Below are positions 28,514 to 40,400 of a DNA stretch of 64,000 nt, piece after piece; position 1 is the stretch's first letter; each line of letters starts with the position of its first letter. The DNA is from Paludibacteraceae bacterium (lineage in GTDB: Bacteria > Bacteroidota > Bacteroidia > Bacteroidales > Paludibacteraceae). The position numbers and the translations under genes are program-made. The notes under the pieces are model-generated. The model did not search any database. It was given only the letters and a program-made list of their open reading frames with translations, and was not told the origin of the DNA. Where the stretch lies: assembly GCA_024401555.1 (NCBI GenBank), contig JAKSKV010000005.1, forward strand, positions 1 through 64,000. Direction: 5' to 3'.

Positions 28514-28599
28514 ATCAAAGTTTAGGTACAATCGACAAAGAGAATGGTGCTCACATACATGATGCGAGCGCCTTCTTTTTTGTTTATCATAGTACAGGA

Positions 28600-28668
28600 G
28601 GTACAGCCCTATAGGCTGATAGATGGTAGTGGTGCGTCTTCATCCGAGGGCGATGCCCCCGGTTACTC
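28600..28668 (+). repeat. Direct repeat flanking rpn, copy 2
   Basis: A 69-bp unit in the same orientation as copy 1, 86 bp after the rpn stop. Its first hairpin is CAGCCC-TAT-AGGCTG; the second (CCGAGGGC-GAT-GCCCCCGG) is identical to copy 1. Confidence 0.8.
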
Positions 28669-28682
28669 CAAGCACTCTCCTA

Positions 28683-30341
28683 CTATCCCACCGAAAGCAG
28701 GATAATCACCTGCGCGCAAAGGATACGACAGAACATCGTCAACGGATAGACTGTCGCATATGACAAAGAGGCTTTACCCTCTGTGATTGTATTAGAGAAG
28801 GCCAACGCCGCTGGATCCGTCATTCCACCAGAGAGAAGACCAAGCAATTGCGGCACCTCCAACTTGCAGAAGAATCGACCAATCAAGGAGATAATTACCA
28901 CAGGAATGATGGTAATCATAGCACCCATCAAGAACCATGACAAACCTTGCTCCATCAAAGTGGTGAAGAATATCTTTCCTGAACTTAAACCGACCGCCGC
29001 CATAAAGAGGGTGATTCCCACCTCTTGCAACATCTTCTTCGCACTATGGGTAGCATAGGTGACAATACCCATGCGGGTACCGAAACGGCTCATCAAGATA
29101 GCTACCACCAACGGACCTCCCGCCAAACCCAACTTCACAGGGATAGGCACACCAGGGATGGCCAAAGGCACACATCCCAAGATCACACCCAACATAATAC
29201 CCAAGAAGATAGGCATCAAGAACGGCTCGTTCAATTTAGCCTTGGCGTTACCCACATAAGTGGCAGCCTGTTGGATACCTTGCTCATTACCGACCACCAC
29301 AATGATATCGCCCAAAGCGACACGCAACCCAGTGGATGGGAAGATGCTGACATCACCACGGATGACACGGGAAATATTCAGATTGTAGTTGCCGCGGAAA
29401 TTCATCTCGGCAATGGTCTTACCCTCCACTTCGGAACGGGTCACCTTCAATTTTTTCGAGATCAAACGATTATCCAACAAATCCCACTCGTCAAGATTCA
29501 TCTCAATACGGTTACCCGTACACATTTCTACGTTTTGGGAAGAGGCCTTGTCGCATACGACATAGATTCTATCGCCAAGAGACAAGACAGAAGCGTCGTT
29601 CGGCACCTCCATGAATTGCTTCTCAGGGTGATACAAACGTGTCACCACGAATTTCACACCCAAAATATCCTTCAGCTTTCCAATGGTGATATTGTCACAA
29701 GCGTTGTTTCGGATCTCGATGGTAAACATATCCATGTTCTTCTGATCCATCACCTGCTCCACCTTCTCCTTGTCCTTACACAACTTTGAAATAGCCAAAC
29801 AAGTTAGGACCACACCAATCACACCCATTGGATAGGCAATGGCGTAACCAGCGGAAAGAATAGAGGCAGACTCGTGGTACAGATCGTAGTAGGTTTGTTG
29901 AGCAGCACCCAATCCAGGGGTGTTGGTCACCGCACCTGACATGATACCAGCCATAGAGGCCAAATCCATATCATCGCAGAAGATTCCGATCAATGCGGCC
30001 GTAATACCACCCAAGGCAACAATACCCACCGCCAACATATTCAAGGTGACACCTCCACTCTTGAAAGAGGAGAAGAAACCAGGTCCCACTTGAAGACCTA
30101 TTGAATAGACGAACAAGATCAAGCCAAACTCCTTTACGAAATGGAGCACTTCGTCATCCAAAGGAATAAACTCGAACTGACCAATTAGGATACCGACGAA
30201 CAGGATCCATGTCACGCCCAATGACAACCCTTTGAATTTCAACTTCGCCAACGCCAATCCACCAAAGATGGTGGCGGCTACCAAGATAATGGACTGCGCC
30301 ACACTCGTGTGCGTAAATAAATTCACCAACCAACTACCCAT
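28683..30341 (-). CDS. YidE/AspT-type putative antiporter with two TrkA-C domains
   Basis: The 552-aa product has two membrane blocks (about residues 15-180 and 375-550), each carrying the AspT duplication motif: GLILFVYSIGLQVGPGFF first, AVGLSSGKIF in the second. Between them are two RCK_C/TrkA-C ligand-binding domains, around VVTRLYHPEKQF and SRVIRGD. The family includes the aspartate/alanine exchanger AspT, but most YidE/YbjL members have no known substrate. An exact minus-strand -7 box (30415-30408) lies upstream. Confidence 0.88.
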   Translation of the reverse strand: MGSWLVNLFTHTSVAQSIILVAATIFGGLALAKLKFKGLSLGVTWILFVGILIGQFEFIPLDDEVLHFVKEFGLILFVYSIGLQVGPGFFSSFKSGGVTLNMLAVGIVALGGITAALIGIFCDDMDLASMAGIMSGAVTNTPGLGAAQQTYYDLYHESASILSAGYAIAYPMGVIGVVLTCLAISKLCKDKEKVEQVMDQKNMDMFTIEIRNNACDNITIGKLKDILGVKFVVTRLYHPEKQFMEVPNDASVLSLGDRIYVVCDKASSQNVEMCTGNRIEMNLDEWDLLDNRLISKKLKVTRSEVEGKTIAEMNFRGNYNLNISRVIRGDVSIFPSTGLRVALGDIIVVVGNEQGIQQAATYVGNAKAKLNEPFLMPIFLGIMLGVILGCVPLAIPGVPIPVKLGLAGGPLVVAILMSRFGTRMGIVTYATHSAKKMLQEVGITLFMAAVGLSSGKIFFTTLMEQGLSWFLMGAMITIIPVVIISLIGRFFCKLEVPQLLGLLSGGMTDPAALAFSNTITEGKASLSYATVYPLTMFCRILCAQVIILLSVG

Positions 30342-30407
30342 AACACAAAAAATTATATTTTTTTACCAATCAACAAGTGAAAATATTTTCTCCTTATGAT
30401 TTCGACG

Positions 30408-30415
30408 CAAAATTA
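30408..30415 (-). promoter_or_regulatory. -7 promoter box for the YidE-type gene
   Basis: Minus-strand TAATTTTG matches TAnnTTTG, 67 bp before the start codon. Confidence 0.45.
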
Positions 30416-30549
30416 GGATATTTTTTTTCTTTTTGCCACCTTTGCGACCGATAATATTCGGCATTCTTGTATATTCATACATCGAGGCCATCAATAAAAC
30501 AATTGGGTTCGTAACAAACAGCTCATTAAATCGTAAAAACAAGAATTTT

Positions 30550-31281
30550 ATGAAGGTAATCATAATGGGGGCGACATCCGGCATCGGCTTGGAAGTCGCT
30601 AAAATCATGAGTCAGCAAGGACACGAAATCGGCATCGCCGGACGTCGATCGGAGAACCTTGAACGCATCAAGGGAGAACTACCCAACATGAAGGCAACCG
30701 CCTCGATAGACATCACCCAAACGGAGGCCACGAAGTCTCTTCAGCAACTAATCGATGATTTGGGTGGCGTGGATCTCTATTTCCACAGTTCCGGCATCGG
30801 ATACCAAAACCAAGCGTTGGACGACACCATAGAACTGAATACGGTCCGCACCAACTGTGAAGGAATGACACGGATGTTGGACTATGTGTTCAACTACTTC
30901 GTGGAACAGAAGAGGGAGGGCCAGATCGCAGTCATTACCTCCGTCGCTCGCACCAAAGGCATCGGCGTGGCTCCCGCCTACTCCGCCACCAAGAAATTCC
31001 AAGGCACCTATGTGCAGGCATTGGCTCAATTGGCGACCATCAAAAAAGCGAAGATACACTTCTCGGAGATTCGTCCTGGATTTGTCGCCACGGAATTGTT
31101 GAAACACAACTACCCTATGATGATGAGCGCCGAATACGTGGCAGGAAAGGTTGTCAAAGGTGTCATGAAGAGAAGAAGAATCATCACAGTGGATTGGCGA
31201 TACAGACTCTTGGTGAGATTCTGGAAGATGATTCCTGATTGCATTTGGGAGAAAATAAACATCGCGAAATTCAATAAATAA
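30550..31281 (+). CDS. Short-chain dehydrogenase/reductase
   Basis: The 243-aa product is a classical SDR. The NAD(P)-binding GATSGIG motif is at residues 6-12, followed by GIAGRRSENL, where the Arg pair suggests NADP preference. The active-site Ser is in VITSVARTKG and the YxxxK pair in YSATKK. IRPGFVATELL also fits. The substrate is unknown. The ATG at 30550 is chosen; the longer frame upstream is not SDR-like. A 34-codon frame follows after 8 bp. Confidence 0.9.
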   Translation: MKVIIMGATSGIGLEVAKIMSQQGHEIGIAGRRSENLERIKGELPNMKATASIDITQTEATKSLQQLIDDLGGVDLYFHSSGIGYQNQALDDTIELNTVRTNCEGMTRMLDYVFNYFVEQKREGQIAVITSVARTKGIGVAPAYSATKKFQGTYVQALAQLATIKKAKIHFSEIRPGFVATELLKHNYPMMMSAEYVAGKVVKGVMKRRRIITVDWRYRLLVRFWKMIPDCIWEKINIAKFNK

Positions 31282-31289
31282 GAGAACGT

Positions 31290-31394
31290 ATGGATCAAAA
31301 TCCCGCCTCCCGACAATTGATCACGAATCTGACGCAAGAGGCGGTAGAACAGCAATTACGATTTATTCAGATGTGCGAGTTGGAAATAGAATAA
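31290..31394 (+). CDS. Possible 34-aa protein after the SDR gene
   Basis: ATG at 31290, stop TAA at 31392-31394. The peptide starts MDQNPASRQLITNLTQEA and ends QMCELEIE; it is a single amphipathic helix with acidic bias. It begins 8 bp after the SDR stop and is followed by a terminator at 31430, so it sits inside the transcript. No family is recognised; length alone makes chance possible. Confidence 0.35.
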   Translation: MDQNPASRQLITNLTQEAVEQQLRFIQMCELEIE

Positions 31395-31420
31395 TTGGTC
31401 GCATACCAATAGATCATACA

Positions 31421-31460
31421 AAAAACAAGAAAGGCGAGAACCCAAGTTCCCGCCTTTTCT
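31421..31460. terminator. Bidirectional terminator between SDR and the HYR giant
   Basis: AAGGCG-A-GAAC (31431-31441) pairs with GTTC-C-CGCCTT (31446-31456) with one mismatch. TTTTCTT follows on the plus strand and TTTCTTGTTTTTTG on the minus strand, so it can serve both converging genes. Confidence 0.75.
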
Positions 31461-31485
31461 TATCATAGGATCTGACCTAATCTAC

Positions 31486-34400
31486 TTATCTAAGGTAAAC
31501 CACCTCGATGGTTCCCTTCATCACCGTACCGTCGATCATCACTACACTATAGTAGTAAACGCCTGGATCTACACGGGCACCCTTCTTGTTGGTACCATTC
31601 CAACCATTCTCACCCTCAAAGATCTTCTGTCCGTAACGGTCGAAGATCGTGACTGGATGGCGCTCCATGAAGATATCGTTCAAACCATCCTTCACATAAG
31701 GGGTAAAGGCAGTCGGCAATTGCGTAAGCACATCGACACGAATCAAACTACTTGCGGCGGCAGGACAAACACCATCATCGATCGTCACATAGTAGAATGT
31801 CGTATCCTGAGGGTTATCCTCCACATAAGAGTCTTTTGACGAGCTTGTGTACAACATCACATCCTCCTCGTCATCTAACTCAAATCTCGTCGAGTCAGCT
31901 CCGAAATAATAGTCATCCGTCGCTGTGGTGATATCGTAGAACTCGCGGTCATAACGACCTACCACCTTGTACCATGCGGAATTGAGGAATGGATATTGGG
32001 TCTTCAATCTCAAAACGACAGTCTCGCCTCTCCAGATTCGTGTAGGATCGTGAGGTTCGGTCTCTACCAAGAGACTATCAGGCGCATAACGTCTGTGAAC
32101 ATCCAAGACAATTGAATCATGGGTGTAGAGACGATTCTTATTGTACAGCGCCAAATTTTCCGCAGAACCGAAGTACTCGATACTATCCGCCTTGGTTGGG
32201 TTGATCTCATCACCACAATTCAAGAACAACGAATTGAGGGAAGAGGTTGATCCGCATCGGTTCTCCGCAACATAAGCAAGCGTCGCAAGGTTGTAATCAT
32301 ACAACAACTTACCCTTCAAGGTGTCTTCGAAATCGAAGCGTTCGCCATTCAATGTCCAGTAGGAGTCACGGATAGAATCACCCATAGCAGCCTCACAAAG
32401 CACATGAGCGTTCAAATCGATCATGTTACCCTCACACTCATGCAAAGTAGCGCCTTCGATTCTAACGCGAGGAGTCTCTGCGATATTAACATAAGCGGTG
32501 GCGGTTGCGGAACATCCTGTCATGGTATCCATGGCCATGAACGTGTAGTAACCACTCTCAATGTTCTTCGACAAACCTGTATAGTCAATCAACGCATCCT
32601 CCAAAGAGGTATATCTGTTACCAACCAATTGCTCAAACTTGCTACGGTAGGTAAGCGGGTTATCACTAAACATCAAGTTCTTCTCGTCCATGGTGGTACC
32701 ACGATAGTAGTCGTAGTTGAACACACTCGGAATCTCACGGATAGAGCCATCGTAACGCTCGATTAGGACTCGTCCGGTCGCGAATCTCACACTATTGCTT
32801 GACAATGGGAACTTCTCATCACCAATGATACAAGTATCGACATCCGTAGTGACCATCGTAACGACATTCTGAGGTTCTTGCACCTTCGCGAAGGTGGAGA
32901 TACTATCCACATTGCCGCAACGGTCATAAGCGTAAATCCAAACCACTGAAGAGTGTTCCAAGACAGTGCCAGGAGCAGGAACCTGCTTAATGGTAATGTC
33001 ATACTCGGAACAGTCGTCGTAAACGATATCACCCACCTTCAACTCTAAGTTAGGCGCACCGAATGTACATGACTTGAGATTCTTGGCAAGAATGGTGTCT
33101 CTCCAACCTGTAAGGTCAAACTTAGGACCTGTGGTATCGCGTACCGAAATGCGTTGCTCCACCTTGCTCTCGTTGCCGCATCGGTCAACGGCCAAGTAGG
33201 TTCTCAAGATATCATAATTGTAGTAATCACAAGCGTGAGGATCGGTTCCCCTATTCAAGACCTTATCACTGATAGTGATCTTCGGACTTGGATCACAGTT
33301 ATCGGAGACGCTGTAAGCCATCGCATCAGGAATGGTATCGGTACAAGAGACCATGATATCATCCGCATCTCCCTTGAGCTTAATTTCAGGAGCGATGGTA
33401 TCCTTTACCTTAAACACCTGTTGACAAGTAATGTCATTGTGTCGGAAATCCTCCACATGGTATGTACGGGTATAAATCATCTCGCAGGAGTCACCCTCAA
33501 ATCTATTCTCGAATGAGAAGCTATTCTCCAACATCTTCGCCTCATTGCTGAACGAACCGCCAGCAGCCTTGAACTCCTGGTAGGTAGCGTATGGCGCGGG
33601 AACATCCTCCACACAAGCGAACACTTTACCATTCAAGTCGTCAGGACAAGTCAACTCCTCGAGCAACCAGTCTTCCACAACAACCACTTGAGAACATTGT
33701 TTCTCATTGCCAGAAGAGTCACGGAAGGTCCAAGTGACAACGACTGGATCACCCAAAGAGAAGTTTGACTCCAAAGCATTACCATCGCTTCGAGAACCAA
33801 GCGCCACCAAAACGCCATCGCAAGCATCATCCACGGATGGAGTCTCCAAACCAGCCTCGACCACCTCATCGTAAGAGACCTCCGTATCGGAAACGGAATT
33901 CATGGTGATACGAACCTTAATGGTATCCTTCAATGTCTTACAATCGAAATCAGGAGCAATGCTATCCTTTACAATCACCTTCATCGAACAACTCTTGGAA
34001 TTGATGCTATGAGGAGAGGTGAAAGTCCATTCAACAACCGTTTCACCCTTAGGATAGATATCCGTCATCTCCTTTCCATCCGCACGAGTCGGAACGCCTG
34101 GATAAGCGACACCCGTACAAGAATCGGTAGCGTAAGGCGTCTCAAGAACCAATTTACCAGCAGTCAACTCACACTCATCAACAGCAAGATAAACAATCGT
34201 ATCCTTCAATGTCTTACAATCGAACTGAGGCAACGCCGTACCCTTCACCACGACGGTTTGGTCGCAGATCTTAGGAACCGCATTCAACAAACTATCTTGG
34301 AAGATCCAATGAACATACAATGTATCTCCCACCTTAGCGGAAACCTTATTGACAGGTGCGCAGCCATCCAAGTTGTCTGGAGAGTAAGTATCACAGATAT

Positions 34401-37400
34401 ATGCTCTTCCTGGCACCTCTTTGCCGGTACAAGAGTCGATAGCAGCATGCTCGCCTAAGAATGCCTCGATCTCCTCCGCAGAGACGTCGCAAAGGCCATC
34501 CTTGGCCACCAAAGTGGTATCTTTCAATGTGCTACAATCAAATGATGGTGCGACTGAATCCAACACCAAGATGCCTTGTTTACAAGTGATCACCTGGCCA
34601 AAGAAGTTGTAATTCCAGTAAACCGTATCAGGACCGACGGTGAAATTCTCCTCCATGCTCTTGGTTGACCAACGAGTCAATGTTGGCGTAATCAACGAGT
34701 CGGAGCAGAGATCTCTTACCTCAGGCACCTTGAAGTTGATAGCATCCCAAGAGATCTCGCAATCCTCAGGAGAGAGAACTATCGTCGTATCAGGCATATT
34801 GCTACAATCAACCGGCATCTTGTTGACATCACCCACCTTCACTACCGTGTAGCAGGTGTCGATTGGCTTCAACATAGTACCTGAAGTATCTGTGAATACC
34901 CAAGTGACAACAACAATACCTGTTCTGAAAGAATCGGTGATCGCCAAATTGTCGGAACGATAAGGAACACCCATAATGGTGTCAACCCCAGATTGATCCG
35001 GACATGGATGAAGCGCAAACGGCGTCTTCAAATCAACCTTGGCGAAGCAGTCACCCTCCTCCACATCTACGCTTACCGTATCCTTATTCACATCCAAGCA
35101 GTGAAGGTCAAGCAATTGCTTGGTCAAGATAGTCACATCCTGCATACAAGTATCAGACAAAGATGAGAAAGGACTGGTGAATACCCATCGGATAGTAGTT
35201 GTTCCCACTGGATATACGCCATAAAGTTCACCGCCATCCATACGTGTACCAACACCCTCAACAGAATCCTTGGTGCAAGCGTCCAAAGCGTAAGGCGTAG
35301 GGATTGTCTGCTCGGAAAGAGTGGTGTCACAACCCTCGATCAAAATAGGATCGCTCTTCAACGATTCGCAATCGAAGATTGGTGCTTGGTCACCCATCAC
35401 TACCAAACTTTGCTCACATGTATCACCAATCTCATTGATGACAGGATCGATAAAGATCCAAGTCAATGTATGTTGGCCGACACTAATGGTATAAGAAGAT
35501 TCCGCAGTCAACTCCGTGCCATCCTCCAAGAATACACGTCCGTCAATCTTATCTCCCGTACAAGCCTCCTCTGCTTGTGGCCAAGGATTAGGGAGGGAAT
35601 CGAATACAGCGTTCGCATTGACGAAACACTTGCCCTCCTCGGAAGGAACGACAATAGGTGTCAAGCTTTCGCAATCAAATATCGGAGCCATGCTATCCTT
35701 CACGGTAATCACTTGCTCGCAGACGAACAATTGACCTTGGAAAGAGTAACTCCAAGTAACCGTATCCACTCCGACCGTGAAATCATCCGCGGTAATTGTC
35801 ACAACGGTATCACCATCAGCTACTGTGGTAACTGCGGTCAATGACTTGCCTGAAGATCTGGTGACAACAGGATCAATGATCTTATGTGAACAGAGATCCA
35901 CCACGCCTGGTACCTTGATTTCCATCTCTTTCCAAGAAATCTCGCAATCATCTGGGCTCAAACGATAAACCAAGTCTGGATAGTTCTCGCAATTAACCGG
36001 CATCTCATTGACGTCACCCACTTGTACCCACTGTGAACAAGTCATGGTATCCTTTATCAATGTGGATGTTGTATCAACAAACGTCCAGACGATCTCCGAA
36101 AGTCCTACATAGAATGAGGAATCCATAGACATACCGAACTTTCTGGAAGGAACGCCCCAAATGGTATCCATACCAGACTGCTCTGGACAAGGATGAAGCG
36201 CGAACGGTGTCACAATCTTATCCTTCACCTTTGAAGCATCCACGGTACACTCACCAGTGGCCACCTCCACCTTAATGGTGTCGTGGTTCAAAGAGTCACA
36301 ATTAAAGATCATCTCCAAATTGGTTCTTACCACCACATCTTGGTGACAAGTATCCGTAACCGTGTTGGTAAAGTCGGTGAACAACCACTCGATAGAGGTA
36401 GTTCCCAACGGATAAGGATCAGTCAACTCCTTGCTATCGGAACGGGTACCCACTCCTACTCGCCAATACTCAGGATCCTCGGTATCAACGATACAAGGAT
36501 CTGCCACACGCGGCGTGTCGATCACAAAGGTCAACGGATCGGTAGGACCGCAATCCTCCAATGTGTCTTTGCGTGTCGGAGTCAAAACATCACAATCCAA
36601 ATCAAAACGCTTATTACCGCGGACAAAGACATCTTGGTCACACCACAACGTGTCGTGCAAATTCCATGGGCTCACAAACATCCAGTTAACAGTTGTATGT
36701 CCGGTTGGGAAATCGGCACTCATTGGGAGACTATCCGAGCGAACACCGACAGCCTCAAACTCGCCACCAAATCCAGACAACACCGCACAAGAGTCGAGAG
36801 CTACCGGAATAGGTAACTTCAAACTATCGGACGAGATGGCGCAAGTGCCTTCCGCGGCCACAACCACCGTGTCCTTAATCGTCTCACAATCGAAGTTCAC
36901 AGGATTCAAGTGAGATGGCAAAATGTATTGTGGACAAGTCGTCTTGTTACCATCCTCATCTTGGAACAACCACAAGAGTTTGTAGGTGATACCCACCTGC
37001 ATGGTGTACTCATCAGGAAGCTCCATGGTGCCGTTCAAGGTAAGCACACCTGGGATCGAATCACCCGCACAAGCGTCCCATGCCTTGTAAGCCAATTTAT
37101 CCAAAACGTCACGTTTCAAGTTGCCGAACTCCACCTCGCAATCGCCCACATAGGCCTCTGGACGCAAGGTGTCTGGATCGATATCGTCGCAATTGAAGTA
37201 TGGTGCCGTATAATCGTGAACGGTTACCGTCTTCTCACAGAATACCGAATTACCCTTTGAGTCGGTGAAGATCCACTTCAAAAGAGTCAATCCCTTAGGG
37301 AAGACATCCTCATCCCACATGTGGGTGATACCATCCGCGATTTGGGTAGTATCGTAAGCGATACCAGTCGTGTCGCCAGAAGCGTTGATGATGAAAGTAG

Positions 37401-40400
37401 AGTCGATAAAGTATCTCTCCACAATAGGCGTCATCCAAGTTAGACCGGCACCATTGGTATAGTCATCACACTCATCGTAAGCCTTAGGCTCACGGATGTA
37501 AGTCTTGACATTGGCTGGGTCCATCGCGCAGATATCGCCATCGACGGTCAAGTCGATCTTCGGATCCACATCACAATCCTCCAAGACAGGTGGAATGTCA
37601 TCATCCACGGTCAATAACATGGTACAAGTATCCTTGTTACCCGCCTTGTCCTCATAAATCCAGAGGAATGTATGCGTACCCACCGGATAGGTGACACTCT
37701 TCACGTCGTCATCATAATAAACCTTATAAGTTCCATCAGGAGCATATACCTTGGCGACAACTGTCGGATAGAGGTCTCCGTCGCAAAGATCGGTAATCTT
37801 CATCTCCTCCAAAGTTGGCAAACCTAATTCGTCATACTCTACGGAACATACCGTATGGGCAGTAACCGTCTTGGTCGGAGGAGGACAAACGCCGGAAGGA
37901 TCCGGAGCGGTGGTATCCGCAATTGTCAACTTTTGGTAACACTCCGTAATATTGCCTGTGGCATCCGTAAATACCCACACGACCTTGTAGGTGGTATCCT
38001 TTTTAAACTCAGCGTACAGTGGCACATAATCCACACCGTTCGGCAACATCACATGTGGCACACCAGGAATTTCACCGTCACAATCATCGACAGCGGTATG
38101 AGTGCCCAAGTTTGCCTCCACTAAATCCTTGGAAGCGGTACATTGGTCTGCCGCCAACTCGATCACAACCTCCGGTAACTTATCACAATCATCGAAGACT
38201 GGAGCCGTACTATCTGATACGATCACATTTTGCGTACAAACCGTCTTATTGCCCTTCGCATCCTCGAAGGTCCAAGTAATGACGGTTGTTCCTCTTGGAT
38301 AATCATCCGTAAAGAGGCCCTTGCCATCGCTTCTCTCTCCCTTGGCAGGGATCGGCGCTCCTGTTGGAGAGCAGACATCGTCCGGAGCGACAGGTGTCTC
38401 AAGACCTGCCTTGATGACCGATTCGGCGGAGGCCTTACAGCCAGCCTCGGTCTCAACATTGATATCCATTAAAGTAGAGCAATCGAATACCGGGCCGGTC
38501 GTATCAACTACCGTAATGGTCTGTTGACATTGGCTGGTGTTGCCAGACGCATCCGTCACATACCAAGTCATAGTGGTTGTACCCATCAACAAAGGATCGG
38601 TCAACGCAGAGGCCGATGTATTAGTAATAACATCATGTTTTCTACTCCAAGTAATGGTGAACTCAGATGGATCCTTCGTACAGTTGTCGGTCACCTTCAA
38701 GTCAGCCAATGTCGGCATCTTGAACCAGGCAATCGTATCAACAGGAACCACACATTGTCCATTTGCGTAATAAGTGCCTGTATTGTTCCAATCGCCGCAC
38801 TCCAGTTTAGGCGCAATCGTATCTACCACAGAGATGATGGTCACACAACTATCCTCCTGCAGACCATCCTTCTCGTTTTGGAAACGATAAACCAAAGTAT
38901 AGGTTCCCTTTGTCAAAGTTTGGGAGAATACAAGATCATCAAAGTTATTCTTCACCTTCACTGGCGTATTCGCGCAGGCATAGTGAATATCCGGACACTC
39001 GTAAGTGTTGGTACCAGTCGAGCCAAACCAACGAGGGACAATGACACGAGAGGCAGCCACATCCTCTGCGGAATAATCATTCTTCACGGATTTCAAAACC
39101 TTTCCGGTCGAGTCGCGCAATTCCACCACATAAGGATAACCTACGTAATCGACCACGGTGGTCAACTTATCGTTTCTGGAAAGGATAGACTCCTCTCCTC
39201 CAGGTCCAAGTCCATAAGCGGATGACCATGCATTCCACTTGTTCAACTGAGAGGCAGGCCCAGCACCCAAGAATCCATCAAAATCAGCAGATAACCTCTC
39301 GCACAAGAAATCCAATGACAAGGCAGTTGGCTTACCACCTACCATGACGGTATGCACTCCATTCAAACTTCCTATCTTATTAGGGAAGAACTCCGCAGCT
39401 CTCGTACACTCTTGATCAAAGTGCAAACCTTGGATGACCTTATAACGGAAGTTGAACCAAATAGCCTCCTGGTTGACAGGAATCTTCGCTGTAGGAACCT
39501 CCGCCTTATCCAAATTAAAGAGGTACTCACAATCATCGTTCGCGTAAACCTCAATGGTTGAAGTGGCTGGACAGTCAGGAATTGGTGTCGTACCAGCGGT
39601 AACGATGATGTTTTGGGTACAAGATGTCTGGTTATCGCTCGCATCGATAAACGTGAATGTGAGCGTGGTCATACCGATACCGAACTTATGCTTCTCCAAA
39701 TCAGACAACTTGGTGATTAACTTATGCACGCTCTTACCGGTCTCATCCGGACCATCCAATTCAACCTCCACAATGATCTCACCATCACAATTGTCCTTCA
39801 CCTCATCAGGTGCGATGATTCGGATATCACCATTGGCGAAAGCATCCTTCAATGTTCCTGTATACTCAATAGCACCAGGGCCCGCACCTTGAATGACATT
39901 ATCCTTGGTCGCATATTTCAAATACTCGAAACCTTTGTTCTTTGGCTTGTACGAGTTAGCGGTCACGCGAACAGAGTGCAAAGTGCTGCAATCGAAAGAT
40001 GGCTCCTCGGTATCCACTACCCTAAAGTTTTGGACGCAATCCTCGTAAACATTGTTCAAATCGTTCAATTTGTAGAAACGCCAAACGATTTCGTATGTCT
40101 CGTTTACATAGAAGATGATTTTATCGTAGTTGTCCTCATTCACGACGACCAAATCATCGTCATTGATATTGCGATACAAAACAACAGGCTTCAACTTGGA
40201 TCCGACGGAACAAGTATCGTGCGCCTCAGGGAACTCATCCATTTGGGAGATCAAACCATTGACAGACAAACCGCACGCGCCCGGAAGGTTGGAGACATCT
40301 CCCAAATTCGCTTCAGGACACTTCACAACTGGTTTACGGTCGTCGATCACTTCAATCTTTTGGACGCAATACATCTTATTGCCCGACTTATCCTCGAACT

